Under the pieces are notes generated by a model. The model had not been told where the DNA came from, searched no databases, and saw only the letters and a list, made by a program, of their open reading frames with translations. From positions 24,514,878 through 24,578,877 of the forward strand of contig NC_135174.1 of NCBI RefSeq assembly GCF_041146795.1: a stretch of 64,000 nt of DNA. The letters run 5' to 3'. The stretch comes from Maylandia zebra (lineage: Eukaryota; Chordata; Actinopteri; Cichliformes; Cichlidae). A program made the position numbers and the translations under genes. This document shows, piece by piece, positions 11,732-25,600 of the stretch. The number at the start of each line of letters is the position of its first letter. Within the stretch, counting starts at the first letter, position 1.

Positions 11732-14700
11732 TTAGAAGAACTTGACGCCTTTTCCATCATCCATGGTGAAGAGCTCGGCTTTGCCTTCTGTCTGTAAAGC
11801 CTGCAGCGAGCGAAGCAGCATCCAGTCCTCCAGACCGTGGAACTCTGGAGAAAAAGGATTACAAGCTATAAGAAAATCAAATAAACTAATCAATGAGTCA
11901 AAACACCGATCACTCAAATATGAGGTGAATAACAACTATTATCTCATAACAAACCTGCATTTCAAGTCTGGAAATATCTGCCTAAGAGAGCAAGGGAACA
12001 CTTGGTTAATGTGTTGGATCTGGGAAAAACATAGGCTAAATATCTGAGTGACTCTCAAAGAAGCCAAATTATTTAGGTCACTAAGAACGAGGAGGGCTTA
12101 TGGGGTGTTCTCAATTAGCAGCAGAGGACTGAGTACCACAGGGCAACTTCAGAGTCCACGCCTTAGGGGATCAGAGCCAATTTCAAGCATGCTGCTTGGA
12201 GGACCAGCAGCATAGTTTTATATGATAAGTGTTGACTCTTTGCAGTGATGCCAGATAGGAGGGATGGGATCACCGGTTTATAATAAGGCTCACACACAGT
12301 GACAATTAACCTAATGTGCATGTTTTGGACTGTAAGGGAAGAGCCCAGAATACCTGGAAAGAACACACAGAGGCACAGGGCAAACATTTAAACTCTGTAC
12401 AGAAAGTGGAATTCGAATCCAGAATTCACCGCTTGTTGTGAGCGTTAATCTTTGTGCCAAAGTTCCAAATAAATCAAAATCTCAGGCTTCAGGGGCTGCA
12501 CCAAACACATTTTTCACTCCTCTTGGCTGTGTATGATACTTGATACTTCAGTCAGTCCATGAACTGAAGGCCCCATCAAGGTTCGGTATTTGGTAAATAA
12601 GGATTATTTTCAAGCTGTGAATCATGCAAATCTGGTCTAGTTGAGGCCAAGATTAAACATATGTAGCTGGAAGTAAGTATAATAGGTTCCCTGTAGGGTT
12701 AGGGTGTGCTATGCAAGAAAACAAGTAAAAAATGGGCAGGTATCCGAGCCACTCTGACAAGAGCCAAATTATTAAGGAACAGGAATCTCTGACACAGCAA
12801 GACCTTTTGGCTCCCAGTCACGGGCAAAAGGTTTAGATACCACAGGGTCTCTTTCAAGTCCATGCCTTGGCAGGTCAGAGATGTTTTTAAGCACTTAAAG
12901 GATAAGCAGTATATTAAGCTGATATCTTCATAATATTTTGGGTCAATGTGTGCAGCACATTTCATTAGCATGGCATTTATTAACATTAAACAGTGCTTTA
13001 CGTGCAAAAATAGAGATGAAAGAAGCAATTTGGGACTACAGCTAGGTGAAATCATGCAGAAACAGGAAACAGAGTAAACAACACAAATCAAACAGTTAAA
13101 ACAAACTAGGACTGGAAACCTACTGTACAGCCAGCATTAATAAAAGCCTTTCTCGCCACTGTGTTATGTTATGTTTACTTTAACGCGAGCTGGGTTTTAT
13201 GGGTGCTTTCTCCATGTGGAAAACTTTAAAACGGTGCCATACCTTCACCTTCTGTGTCATCACCATTGGACAGCTCATAAAGTGTAAACACAGAGTTGAC
13301 CATACCGTTTTTGGAAACCTAAAATGTCGGAAAAAGATATAATGGTTACATTTACAGATGCGTTAAGGTGACAGAGAATAATTTTCTTTATTACCAAAAA
13401 AAAAAAAAAGCAGCTTTTTAAAGAAAAAGACCCCCATTTTATTCTAGATGATGAAATTGTGGATAAAAATATAAACTATTCCCAAAGTATTTTATTTATT
13501 TAATAAAATATTGATGTTTGGTGTCCCTGTATTGATACAATATTACCATGCAAAATATTGCGATACTATGCTGTATTGATTTTCCCCCCATCCCACTCAA
13601 TTGTCCAGTTACTTTTAAGTCTGTGAAAATGAGGGACTGTGCATAAAAATGGCTTTAATAACCAAACACTTAGTGTCAAAATTCTGTTAAAACCTTTGAA
13701 TTACAGCTTTAGGTCTGTATTTCTGTTGTTTCACTTAAAATCCACTGTGGTGGATTATTTATGAACCCAACTGTATTTTCAGATGTTTCTAGCTTGTCTG
13801 TAGCTTCAATCCTATTTAATATCGCTGAAGGCTATAATTTTGACCCTCCCCTCATGACCCAGCAGTAAAGAATGAATGTGCAAACAATACTTGTTAATAA
13901 AACAAATCACTGATTGTTTCCATTGGATTTGTTGGCAAAATATAGAATATTTACAGACATATGCTTTTGACACTGAAAATATAAACATGTTCAAACCAGT
14001 TTCACTCCTTTTCAATTACCACAACCCCAGTATACAATCTGGAACAATTTTCACACATTTTTACACAAAATCAGACAGATGCAAGTGCCATAAACCTGCC
14101 CAGCACCACAAACTTTCTGGTCCAAAGGTTGAAACCACTTGCTTAGGTTACTAATGCGGGAGCTAAAGCAAGAAATTCACAAACGACTAGCAGATGCAGG
14201 ACACAGATTCTGTCCACCATGGTTTTGTCCCTAGAGAAATTATCCCAACATCTGTTGCTAATGATCAGTTCTAACCTGTCTAAAAGTGTGCTGCTCCTCA
14301 AGAAGTCAGCAGTGGCTCTGCACTCGTGCCAGCGCAGGCTGCTTTTTTTTTTTTTTTTTTAAGCACAAGGAGCAAAGAGAGCCCAAGTGGTCGATGAATA
14401 CAACACTGGCCTTCTCGTTATGTCGCAGGTAACACCTACAATATGTGTGCAGAAGTACAAGGTGTACAAAACAGCACAGCAGTCGTGTTTAAATTGTTTA
14501 CACAACCACAGCGGTTGTGACGTACACCCACAGCCCTGAAGATGTGCTCCATTAACCTTCACCAACACCATCTGTGTGCCAATCTCTATCATGAACAGCA
14601 CAAGAAAGAATACGGCACATCTGTAAATGGCATCAAAACGCACTAGATCCTTTTTATTACATGATAATTTTCCCCCCTTACAGACATGTAGCTGATAGGC

Positions 14701-16309
14701 TTCCCAGACTTACTGGAAAAATGGGGGGGGAAAAAAAAAAAACTATACCCATTTGGATCTTTGAAGGTACTAATTTGGAACCTTGACCACAAGTCTTATT
14801 CTATTTTATTATAATTTCTTAATTTGACACATGAAGTGGTAAACAGTCTTATAACCTGAACGTACAAAAAAAAAAAAAAAGCAGAAACTGAATTAAACTA
14901 ACTGAAAGTTGGAGAAAGTGAAACAGATGTTTTTTAAAGCTGCCATTTCTTCTAAATGCATCGCATGCAGTTAATCATTAAGTTTCTGTTTTGAAGAGAG
15001 AACAGACAGAAAGGAATAATCGTTGTTCAAAATGTGGGTTCAGAACAGGCAGTGTGGGGTCCAGTTTTTACAAGAACTGCAACCAAACAAAATGATTTAA
15101 GTAATTTGTGAGGCTAAAGGCAATAAATAGGTAAAATGATATAAATTTATAAACGAAAATATAGTGTACCTGATCAGCTATATTTATGAGAGTTATAGAC
15201 TACCTGAAGGATGAGAAGTTAAAACTTTCTGGACCCTTAGTTTGAAGACTTGTTTGGTTAAGGCTTGGTTTTAATTCAGTTTGATGTTTTTATTAGTCCT
15301 TTATTTATCCAGGTAAAACTCTCATTGAGATTAAAATTATCATTTCGAAGAGAGACCTGGCATCATGGCAACAAAATTACCACATCAGTACATAACATTT
15401 AAAACAAATACAATATCCCACACAAACATGAAAAATATACAATAACAGATCAATTAAGAGCGAAATTAAAAACAATCACACCGAGTAAAAAAAGTAATTC
15501 TTTCGTTCCTTTAAGATGGAATTAAACTCCCACATGGTAACCAGTTCTAATAATTTCAGTTCCTTCTGCTGATTATTCCAGGAAACAGGGGCAGTGTATT
15601 TAAAAGCCTTTTTTCCTAATTCTATTCTGATTTTTGGGACAATCAATTGTATGATATTGCGAGAATGAGAGTTGATATTCTAAAAATAAAGTTCAGAAAA
15701 GTCTTCAGATCTTCATTTTTCAGTTTAAAGTTTAATTATATACCATCAACTCACAAGAAGAATCTTCTTAAGGTGTTTTATTTTACAAATACTCGAGGGA
15801 AAACCCCAATAATCATACAGTCATAGTTTTGGAGTTAAAGAAAAAGGTTTATGGATTTTGTTGGTTGGGGATGCGGTAATATCAACGAATGACCTTGTAA
15901 AACAGCTGAAGATACATGTTTCTATATCCATGTGTGCCAGTCACTCTAAACAGAGTGAAGCAGGGATAAACAGTGAAGCCAGTGTGGCCTTAAACATGCA
16001 TTTTTGCTAATGATCAACAGAGGGCAGTAAAAAGAGTTAAAGTTGTATAAAAGTCTATGGGAGAACAAGTGTTGGTTGTTTCTGCTCTGTGACTCAGTAA
16101 ACACTTTCCTAATCAGATTTTGGGCTTAGTCACTCCTTTCAGACCATCTTAATAAAAACCTCAAGCTTATTTTGTAAATTACAGATGTTCTTGGAGTTGG
16201 AAAGGAGGAGTACCCAGGTTACCCCCATTTACTAACATCTTACCCATCACTGCTCATTCATCATATCTAGTTTTAAAACATCAGGGGAAAAAAAGCACAA
16301 AACCTTAAT

Positions 16310-16351
<42 letters not shown>

Positions 16352-17884
16352 GTATATATATAAAAAGAACAGTTTGTGGCAGTATGTGTTGTAATTTGAT
16401 GACTCACCCACTGATATATTAACTTGCCCCATTCCTCTGGTCGTCTCCACATGACTAAACACCGAGACTTGTTTTTGTCCAACCACTCGAGGTTGCCTGA
16501 AGACAACAAGAATGCTTTTCACTTATCAACGTTACACAATAAGATTTTTTTTTTCTTATCATGACACTATGCTGGCAGGTAAAGTGAATAAAATTCACCT
16601 TTTTTCCTCAGTTCCTCAAAAACAACTTGAATTGCTTCCATTGACAGTTTTCCTGGGATTCAGTTAAGGCTAATGTGCAATGGCACAATAAGCATCTTCA
16701 TGCCAGTTGTGTTTAAAATGCCTTATCTTGCCCTCGGCACAGATTAGCTGGGAAATAAAATTCAGTGATCATGTTATGACCTCAGTCTCTGAAGACAGCT
16801 TTGTATCAGGCCCGAATCAAGAGGGAAACCTCAAAATAAATCAGTCAAGCAGAGAGAGAAAGGGGGAGGTGGCTCTGTCCTAAAAACTACAGTGACTGCA
16901 ATATGTGTCAACATTAATATCTCTGAACTATAAATTCTTCACAAGAGATTTAGCAATTGTAATATATAAAAAATAAAGGATTTAAACTAAAAACAAACAA
17001 ATATTTTTCCAAAAAAAACATTAAAATAATTGAACACTCCCTTAAAAAGGAACCACAGGTTGACTTTCAGGATACGTTCTATCTTCTTGTTGTTGAACAT
17101 GGGGCTTTCCTGAGCCTCCATGACATCCAGCGTGTAGAGCTTGTGATGCCGGCAGTAGGACAGAGCCAGTGAGCACCATGCCGCCAGCTGCTTCTGTCTC
17201 GTGTCAACATTGGGCTGTAGTCTGTCAGAAAAGAACACAAAGAGATTACTGCAAAGATTACCGCAAATGCTTGGGCAAAATAAACTTAATGCACGTTAAA
17301 GACACAAACACATTTTTCCTTAACCATAAACAGCGTTAATCACATAATCAAGCTTTTTTATGAATGCTGCATTTCTAATTAAAGTCAGTTTGCTCGAAAA
17401 GCCTTCATCTAGTAAGCATTTAATGTTTTATAATGAATAATTCTTTACTTTTCTTCATTGGTTCCAGAATAAAAGATGTTTATTTAAAATCTTTCTCCTG
17501 AAGTCTTGACTCATCAGGCCCCAACATCAGTGTCCAACATACTGACCCCTTGTATAGTTTTACTGATCTCCAACAAAGCCATTTTAATTACTTTAGGACG
17601 ACTGCTGTGTTCCTTCGGATTACCCCCCCACCCCCCTATCCACCTCTGTGGCTAGTCACGTGCTCTAATGTTGTGATGTGGACATTAATGTGCTCTCTGT
17701 GCAGAGGAGGTTTTTTTGTTTCCTGTTCTCATGCTGTCCTCCCATAGGTGCCCAGCGTGAGAAGAGGTCTCTTTATTTTCCTCTTGTACTTTTCCCACTG
17801 TTGTGTAATTTTTCAGTGTTTTCTCTGCAACGCTGCCGATCTCCAACTGTATTCCCATGTGATGTCTTTGTTGTGTGTGTAAGT

Positions 17885-17915
<31 letters not shown>

Positions 17916-19731
17916 GGGGGGGGTCCTATTCCTCTGCGGGGCCAATAAAGCATTCATTCAATTCAATTTATATACAGCTGACTTAATCTATAAGAACGTG
18001 CCATAATTTCTTAGTAGATTTAGATAATAAATCAACATCAGAAAAAACAAATATATTTAAGCTTTAAAATAAGTGTAGTTAAGTAAATGCAATGCCCCTC
18101 TTTAGATTCCCCCCCTGCATGTTCTAGGTATTGCTGCTAAAAAGAGAGGTGGCTGCTTTCCAGGTACAGCAAAGTCTACAAGAAATCTGCCATATTTAAA
18201 GATCTGTCAGTTTACCCACAGAGACAGCTTTTATTTTAGTTTCTTCTTAATTTAGCTGTGCTATTGATGTGCAAAACAAACAGGGGGTATATGAGACATT
18301 CTAAAAACAAAAGTCTTCTTCACATTTAAACTATGCAAACAGGTGGTTTCATGATTTATTGATATTTTAGAGCGAAAACACTGGCTATAAGGAAAACTAC
18401 TCATCAGTTTGCGTCCACTTCAGCCAGTTTGATTCACAGTCTTTGTGCCCGCCCTTAGCCACCTGTCCATTGGTTACAACTCTGATCATCTGTTACAGGC
18501 CTCATTGCATCATATCCTGCCAACAGAGCACCTTGCTCTGAGACTATAGGGTTACTTGCAGTTCCTAGAGTTTGTAAAAGTATAATAGAAGACAGAGCCT
18601 TCAATTATCAGTATCGTCTCCTGTGCAAACAGCTCCTAGCTTGGGTTCAGAAGGGATAGGGAAGGAATGGATCACTGGGATGTTCTCTCCAAAATTACAC
18701 CATCATTACCTTATAATATAAAGTGCCTTGAGGTGATGGTTGTTTGAAATTGGTGCTAGATCAATGTACCTGAAAAAACTCAATTGCCAGCCTATTTTGA
18801 GCCAGTAAAAGCCAGTAATATAGAATAAGCAGAAGACAGTAGATGGTCAGATTTTACTTAAAGACTTTTTATTGCAAGGACAGTGATTAAAATGACAATC
18901 CAACGTTTTGCCTGATTTTGTGTTCTTGCAGGCAGGAGCAATGTTTGGCAACATAATACAAACTTAATACAAAAGACAAACTGCACCCATAGGCAGATAT
19001 GTTAACACTGACCTGGGATTAAGATAAGAGCAAAGTGTTCCATTTTTAAGTATATACATATGTGCTGCTTTCCTAATATCTGTCATATTGTAACGGGTTA
19101 AAAGTCATTTTTACATATCATGTATAAAACCAGTCTTTTATTGCAAGCCTAACCTATCATATTCGACCGCCTAGACAATAGCAGCCCCTTTAAATGTCCC
19201 TTTCGGGAAGTTGCTCTCCCGGTGATTTATCGGGACAGCAGTGTTTTACAGGGATTTCAGCACTGAGGTCTTCCTGACTTTTATTACACCAAAACGTGCA
19301 AGTCTTTAGGTGATAACTAGGTGGAGTTCTCGCTATCTCGCAGCTCATCCCATTAAATAAGCTCACTCGAGATAACAGTGGAAATCCCAAATTTCAAACA
19401 CACGACGATGAACTGTTTGCCTGTTAATGTTTTAATATAGCCCCCTGAAGTCTAGCCTTAACGAGCCACTGAGACAAACCGAGAAAGACTTTAAATAAAC
19501 TTCAGAAAGCCAGTGAGTGCAAAATCACTTCCCTAGCAATCTGTTTCGTTTGGCTAGCTGGCGTGCTAACATGATGCTAGCACGAAAATAAGCGCTCACC
19601 GACTCATAAATGAATAAATACTGAAAACTGAGTTACGTGTTCACAAGCTCTGCTCTGAAAAATACTGAGAAACATCTGACTCACGTGAAAAACGGTGGAA
19701 AATTGTACTGCCACGGCCACTCAAAACTCAT
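11732..19731 (-). CDS. vps25: VPS25, ESCRT-II subunit (complete, 6 exons)
   Basis: VPS25 is the ESCRT-II subunit that bridges VPS22/VPS36 to the ESCRT-III protein VPS20/CHMP6 in multivesicular-body sorting. Coding exons: 19731-19685, 17221-17076, 16652-16599, 16496-16408, 13318-13243, 11844-11732; 525 nt, 174 aa (human 176). All junctions are GT-AG and keep frame. Start MSFEWPWQYNFPPFF contains the N-terminal PPF motif known to dock VPS22/VPS36. Two winged-helix domains follow: the first includes QPNVDTRQKQLAAWCSL and MEAQESPMFNN, the second GNLEWLDKN, MWRRPEEWGKLIYQWVS and NSVFTLYELSNGDDTE; the end is KGVKFF. It lies tandemly downstream of arhgap27 and upstream of wnk4. I see no defect; identity is secure. 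Confidence 0.97.
13430..13600. repeat. Teleost interspersed repeat fragment
   Basis: The phrase gcgatactatgctgtattga followed by ttttcccccca belongs to an interspersed repeat I recognise from many teleost introns (usually flanked by runs of aatattgat). Family and orientation are uncertain. It lies in vps25 intron 5's downstream neighbour, between exons 4 and 5. Confidence 0.35.
14343..14360. repeat. Poly-T run
   Basis: 18 T in a vps25 intron; a separate 15-A run lies at about 14866-14880. No retroposon body could be attached to either. Confidence 0.85.
15285..15480. repeat. Teleost dispersed repeat (ATTTATCCAGGTAAA type)
   Basis: In vps25 intron 4 the sequence reads tttatttatccaggtaaaac, then ctcattgagattaaa and agagagacctggca. 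This phrase pattern occurs dispersed through teleost genomes as a short repeat, probably a transposon end. The two ends (ccaggtaaaa / gacctgg) are partly complementary. Family not determined. Confidence 0.5.
16312..16362. repeat. (CA)n(TA)n microsatellite
   Basis: About 17 CA units passing into tatatgtatatatata, some 45 bases downstream (in gene direction) of the vps25 exon 4 donor at 16408. Confidence 0.9.
17550..17960 (+). mobile_element. Possible LINE 3' UTR fragment with (GT)n(G)n tract
   Basis: In vps25 intron 1 this ends with ccaataaagcattcattcaa followed by ttcaattt, a style of ending seen in fish non-LTR retrotransposons. It includes (GT)n passing into 25 G at 17899-17923. No reverse-transcriptase residues are readable, so the call is weak. 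Confidence 0.35.
18480..18790 (+). mobile_element. LINE reverse-transcriptase tail fragment
   Basis: The plus strand carries EDRAFNYQYRLLCKQLLAW, a decayed form of the conserved 'RAFSYQAPxLWNxLP' end of fish L2/CR1-like LINE ORF2, followed by aaagtgccttgaggtgatgg, a common 3' tail phrase of such elements. 5'-truncated and frame-broken, in vps25 intron 1. Confidence 0.5.
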
Positions 19732-20070
19732 TGCAGTGGATATGTTGGGTGCTCACAGCTGACAGCTCCCGGAAACGCGTCCAACCTCCCAAATGGTCCG
19801 ACTCATAAACTTCCGATTTGGGGGATCGCAAGAAGAAAGATTTCTTTCTCTAACTTTTTTTTGTTTTCGTTGTTGTTGTTGTTGTTTTTACTTAGACCTC
19901 AGCATTTACAAAAAAAATCAGCTTTATGATTTTTTAAATGTATTTTGTAGATTAAATTAAAGACCTGTACCCGTGTTAAATATTTAATATTTAAGTTACA
20001 CCTTTTGGCATTTATAAAGCCTTTTATAAAATAAGCATTTTATTTCCTCAGCCTCTTCAGCACGTGTAAC
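19732..20070. promoter_or_regulatory. vps25: vps25 upstream region / arhgap27-vps25 spacer
   Basis: Sequence immediately 5' of the vps25 start is moderately CpG-bearing (ggaaacgcgtccaacc at about 19780), then becomes AT-rich with a (GTT)n stretch near 19870-19886. No TATA box at a sensible distance. The promoter must lie here or in vps25 exon 1, because the upstream gene arhgap27 ends only about 0.8 kb away. Confidence 0.4.
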
Positions 20071-20554
20071 CAGAGTTTGTTTAATTGCAATTGTACAATA
20101 GTTGTGCAACCATTTGCTTTGACAATAAAATATATGAAGAACAGTTAAAAGTGAATAATGACGCAATCCTTTTTATTCAACAAATGTCGAATATTAATTT
20201 AACCGAAAGTGTTTTTCACTTTAGATTAATATTTAGTTAAAATTTTCATAAAATGATAAGATAACTCAAATCAAAGAGTAGAAAAATTGTTTCAAGCTGA
20301 GGGCTTAAAGCAGTCTGAGGCTTGAACTTTTGAATAACATGGTTTACTTGTATATATGTTGACCCCATTATTTGAAACCTTGGAAATTATTATTTATGAG
20401 AACATCCACAATTATAAAAATATACATGACAAGTGTAACAGGCCAGCTTTAATGAAAAAACAAATTCTTAAATGTATTTCTCCCATTTACAGCTTATAAA
20501 CACATGATTGCAAGAAAAAAACATACACACATAAACCTTTTTTAACAAAGTTAT

Positions 20555-20560
20555 TTTATT
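20555..20560 (-). terminator. arhgap27: Candidate arhgap27 polyadenylation signal
   Basis: AATAAA on the minus strand about 1.03 kb after the arhgap27 stop. A second AATAAA lies at 20172-20177. Either gives an AT-rich 3' UTR ending within about 0.9 kb of the vps25 start codon. The (CA)n tract at 21148-21227 would then be transcribed in the 3' UTR. Confidence 0.4.
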
Positions 20561-21144
20561 ATGGAATAACTTGTGCATTTTCACCAACTTGAAGCATAAA
20601 TATGCCATCTATTTCTATTTACATGTCATAAAGCTACAATCCATGTTTCTGTTCTGAATTTCAAACTGTTGCTACTTTATATCTCTGTGCTGTTATTATA
20701 CAATTTCTTCAAGTACAGCATGATTGAAAAATGATGTTTTCAGTTGAAAATAATCTACAAGTTGCACAAGTACTCTAAGTCACCATCATCTATTTCATAG
20801 CAAGAAGTATTAATATATTTTTTTACACATTTCTATATTACAATAAAATTCCTGCGTAAAAATGAGGCCGAAAAAGAAGAAACAATATTAGCATAGAATC
20901 TCAGATATTGCCATGAGTGATAAACTGTAAATTACTAAAAATAAAGATAAAAGCAATAAAAGAAAATTTGCTAAAGAGAGAATTAATGCATTTCTCCAAG
21001 TTTGACCTATTGGTTCTATTATCACTGAGATTTAGATAAACCAAAACAAAAAAAGCAATAAAATAAAATCTCCAGAAAGTGACTTGTGAGATTTAGACAC
21101 CTAGAGTTCCAGGGAGGGAGAGCAATTTGTTACAGTCTTCATTC

Positions 21145-21147
<3 letters not shown>

Positions 21148-21227
<80 letters not shown>
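21148..21227. repeat. (CA)n microsatellite in the arhgap27 3' UTR
   Basis: About 39 uninterrupted CA units, roughly 370 nt downstream of the arhgap27 stop; in the transcript this reads as (UG)n. It is the longest CA tract in the window. Confidence 0.95.
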
Positions 21228-21229
<2 letters not shown>

Positions 21230-21593
21230 CAAGCTCAGTGGCTTTGAAACGGTAAACCAAACAACACCTGTCAACACCCATGTAGCTCGACTTCCTCTCC
21301 TGCAATACTGCCAACGTAGGGTCTAACGGTGTAAGCTGCACACGACAGAGAAAATCCAGATAAAACAGTGGTTAAACATGCTTCAAATATCCTCAGCGAT
21401 GAGCACGTGAAGATCCCTTTCCTAGTCTGAATAAACTTGAAGACCCCTTTCACATATTTTACAGAAGGAGTTTAACTTTCCAGATCGCACAATGAAGCTG
21501 CTGATGTGCAAATGCAAAGGTAAATCTATCTCTTTAAACAATTTGACCACATTTACATGTTGGCCCAGGTCTGCACTGGAGGTTTGTTACTGT

Positions 21594-22670
21594 TTATTGG
21601 AAGAGATAGTTGTATTCGTTCAGGACGAACTCCACTATCTGGTTCTGGAAGACCATGTGCATCGCGATATTCCCCGACTCCATCTCTGGCCGAAGAAGCG
21701 TTGGGCCGAACACAATTGCCACATTCTGTACAGTCATACGATTATCCTGCCCATATTCAATAACCCTGTGAAAGAAATTCAATAATTATGACAAATCCTC
21801 TCAATTTCAATATGAATATAAGCACAGTAAGCAAAATAAATAAATAAAAGATAAAATGCAAAGGACAGAAAAGTAAAGTGTCACAAACCTGTGTAAATGC
21901 CCGAATAGAAGCTTCATGGTGTCGTGGTTTGGAGCAGGAAGTGACTGGATCAAGTCATACATGTGATCCCGTTTTGTGTTGAAATCACCAATTCCTAGAA
22001 ATACATAACAATTGTTAATGATCAATGGCAACACTCACTGCAATTTCACCTGTAAAAATTGATGATATAGCGCTTAGAATTAGGCTTATTGTTAATTAAA
22101 GAATGCTCACTGATGGCTGAGATGAACTTATTAAAGTGGCTGTATGGGAAAAGCGGCTCAGAAAGCTCCCGGAAAAATAACTTCAGCGCTCCAGTGATAA
22201 CGTGAACATCTTCCCACTGACCGTCCTCGAGGTCCAGTTCATCTGTTTATACACAACACATGCACTTGCTATTAAAACCCAGCAGGGGTCACTGCTGTCT
22301 AAAATGAGCCTATGAGATCAACACCACAGTATGTTCCTTGCCCACGAGGTGACTGACTGAATTAATTAGTTTAACACATTGATTGATTTTACCGTGATCG
22401 GCCTTGAAGCGCAGTTTCTGAATGACAGCGAGGTTCCCACTGACTCTGTAGAGTCCATCAATATCCAGACCTAGAAATCAGCAAGTAAGCACCAGCGAGT
22501 CAGCTGCTTGATCACGCACACAGGAAGATATACTTTGTAATTATTCCACTGTGATATAAATAAGGTGTTACCTCGCCTTTCCACTGCATTAATACATTTC
22601 TCTACAAAACTCGGTACTGTAGTCTTTTCATGTGCGCACAATGTCGCAAGGTCACAACCAAAGACATTTT
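21594..22670 (-). CDS. arhgap27: arhgap27 exons 13-17: RhoGAP domain
   Basis: Five closely spaced exons (introns of about 100-140 bases) encode the catalytic domain. Readable landmarks are [34 protein letters not shown] with the catalytic arginine, [60 protein letters not shown] and [11 protein letters not shown] just before the TAA at 21594-21596. All key residues of an active GAP are present, so I infer a functional enzyme. The intron sizes here contrast with 2-13 kb introns at the 5' end of the gene. Confidence 0.93.
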
Positions 22671-25600
22671 CTGCAAAGAATTAGAAGAGTTTGATTACAC
22701 ACAATATCAGAAATGAATATTAAATATACTCATAACTCTTGAAGACATCTAGTTGGACGAAAGCATGGCTATTACACACTTCCTTAGAATTTCATTGTGT
22801 TTGTTTTGCCATTTTGCTGTCCATGCACTAGAAATAAGCTCTAAACAGAAGTGAACTGAACTGAAAAGCGGGTAGGAAAATTCAAAGCAGCTCGTATTTA
22901 AATGCTGATATAGGCACAACATCAGTGCTCAGTGTTTGGGAGGCACAAAGACTGATTTTTCCCTCCTATTCAAATCAGCCAAAGCCTGCAAATGACAACA
23001 AAGCTCTACATTTCCTCGTCTGAAATCACCTCTGATGTAGCCTTTTTCTTTGACCGTCTGCAACGTGGGACGCTTCATGAGGAACTTCATCAGTTTGGTT
23101 CGGACCTTCTTCTGCTCTGTTTCTGCTGCAGTGGTGGTTGCAGCTGTACTTGTAACACTTCCCCTTGCTAAAGATAGCAACAATAGACATTTAAAAAGGA
23201 TGGGAGGGTAGCTCACAAATGTCTTATCTATCTAACTGAAGCACAATCATTATGCTGCTCATGCCACAGTTAAAATCAGAGATAATTTGCTTTTTTTTTT
23301 GCTGAAGTAGAAGAAGCTGTACTTACATTTTCTCTTGTCTACGGCACCTCCCACCTTCTCATCTGTGTTGGGGATCTTTTCATAAATGTCTGCATCCTCC
23401 TCCTCAGAATGATGTTCCTGGTACTCCTGGTAAACACAGACAATCAAAACAAATGAATCTTGATGAAGAGTTTTTCTAATTTTACCTTTTTTTAAAGAAA
23501 TGTTCCATCTAGTGACCACGTAGCTAAAAACAGAAATCTACAAGCTTCTTAACTAGGAAAAAATGTGAGACAATTGTGTGTTTTCTAATGCTGTGGTTTT
23601 CTACACATTAAATGAACTTGATATTAGTTTTAATTGATTTTTGTTTTTAGCCAGAGTTACGCTAGTAGTCTAGAACCAAAGAGCCAAAGAACATCCAGCT
23701 CCCGGTCTCTGGACATCCAGCTTTGTAGGGGTTGCTTGCAAGATTGTCCAGAATGAATGGCACCCCTTTGGAGGTATAGCCCAAAATACAGTCCCATAAA
23801 GTTATGTATGCTTTCCCAGTGTACTCATCTGTGCTAATCCAAAAGCATGAAGCTCAGATGTTGAATATCCAAATATAGCACTTACACAAAACTTCATTGG
23901 CAAATAAGCTAATGTTTAAGGCTTCATCTGAGCTGAAACATGAGTACATTTGTTGACACGGCAAAAGCTTTTTCTTAAACTTTGAGCAAGTTCTACCTGT
24001 TTACCTTTGGGTATTTAACACTAATTATTAGGGACTTCAGGCGTGAAGCAGCAGCAGCAGAGATCTGCCTCCTGTCATCATCACCATCAACCACAACAAC
24101 CAGAAGTTTCTGTTGTGATCTTCTAATGTCTAGTTACCGTTGGGTGCAATTAAGCTTTGGTGGTCAAAATCTGGCTCCCTGTAAGTGTTGATTTATGCCA
24201 TTTATTGATACAAAATTTAAGAAACTTGATGAAATATGCGGGTTTGTTTTGTGTAGGAGCTGAATTGGAGTGAATATCTACACAATGTTATTAACAGGAA
24301 ATGGAACAGATCAACTTCTATAAACAGACGCAAATTTAATATTTTCATATAAGAAAAAAATAGAAGACAAATAAGCTATTAAACCATTTTAATGCAGCCT
24401 AATTTTGATTATTCTGTAAAAGCAGTTTAAAGACTTACAAGTTGCCTTATGGTGTCCACTAAGACTTTATGCCAGTCAGTGATGATGCTTTCGGTGTCAT
24501 ATTGCAACAGAAACTCCACACCATTCTTTCCTTTTAACTGAAATGCAGAAAAATCACAGATTAAAAGAATTTATATATATATATACATTTTTATTTTTGC
24601 AAGCACAAACCCAAACATATGATGTGACTCATAAATCGCTGCTAGATTATTTATAGAAGAGCTCCTGTTACTGACTGAACTCGCAAAACTTTTTTCAAGG
24701 AGGAAGTGAGTGAGATCTTATTTTAGCTGTGCATTTATGGAACCAGCTCTACTAAAGCACGAACACACCCACATATACAAAAAAACATTAAATCGCACAC
24801 ATAGAGAGACGTCCCGCCCATATTGAAAATGAAAACAATTCACTGCTCTCTTGAACAATAAGAGCTGTAAGGCCTTGAAGAACTGAAAGACTAATGAATC
24901 TACAGCTCCTTTCTTCAGGAGGAAGAATGAAGCAACTTGTGTGGCAAATAAAAGCTACATGTAACATCATTATGTTCGCAAGTTAGAAAACTACACAACC
25001 CAGCTAATACATACAATATATGGACAAAAGTACTGGGCACCTACACATTACACCTACAGGAGTCGCTCAGCTGTGGAAACCCATGACATGACGTTCTTGG
25101 TGCAGCTTTCGTGCTGATTTTAGTGGCCGAGGAGGTGTGGAACTGTTTATTGACTGAGTCAGCAGAGTGCTGGTGATTTTGATGCATTGTATGCCTCAGC
25201 ACCTCTGCCCTGTTACTTTACATGATCTGCCACTCCATGGCTGAGTTGCTGTGGTTCCCAAGTGCTTTACAGTTGATCGTGGAATTTCACAAACTGACTT
25301 GTTGCAGTGGTGGCCTCCTACTACAGTACCATGCAGGAAATCTGTGAGCTCTTTAGAGTGAAGCACTCCTAGGCTCGCTGTTTGATTATACAACATTATA
25401 CAACTCTGGCAAAGCCGCTGAAAACACCTGAATTCAAGGATTAACCCTTTAAACCCTAACCTAATTTACCCTTTACAGCAGGGGTGTCCAACTCCAGGGC
25501 TCAAGGGGTGGTGTCCTGCAGGTTTTAGATGTATCCTTGATCCAACACAGCTGATTTAAATGGCTAAATGACCTCCTCAACATGTCTGGAAGTTCTCCAG

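Noticed and set aside
12699-13091. 130-codon minus-strand ORF within vps25
   Set aside because: Lies wholly in the vps25 intron between exons 5 and 6 and does not match any ESCRT or other family.
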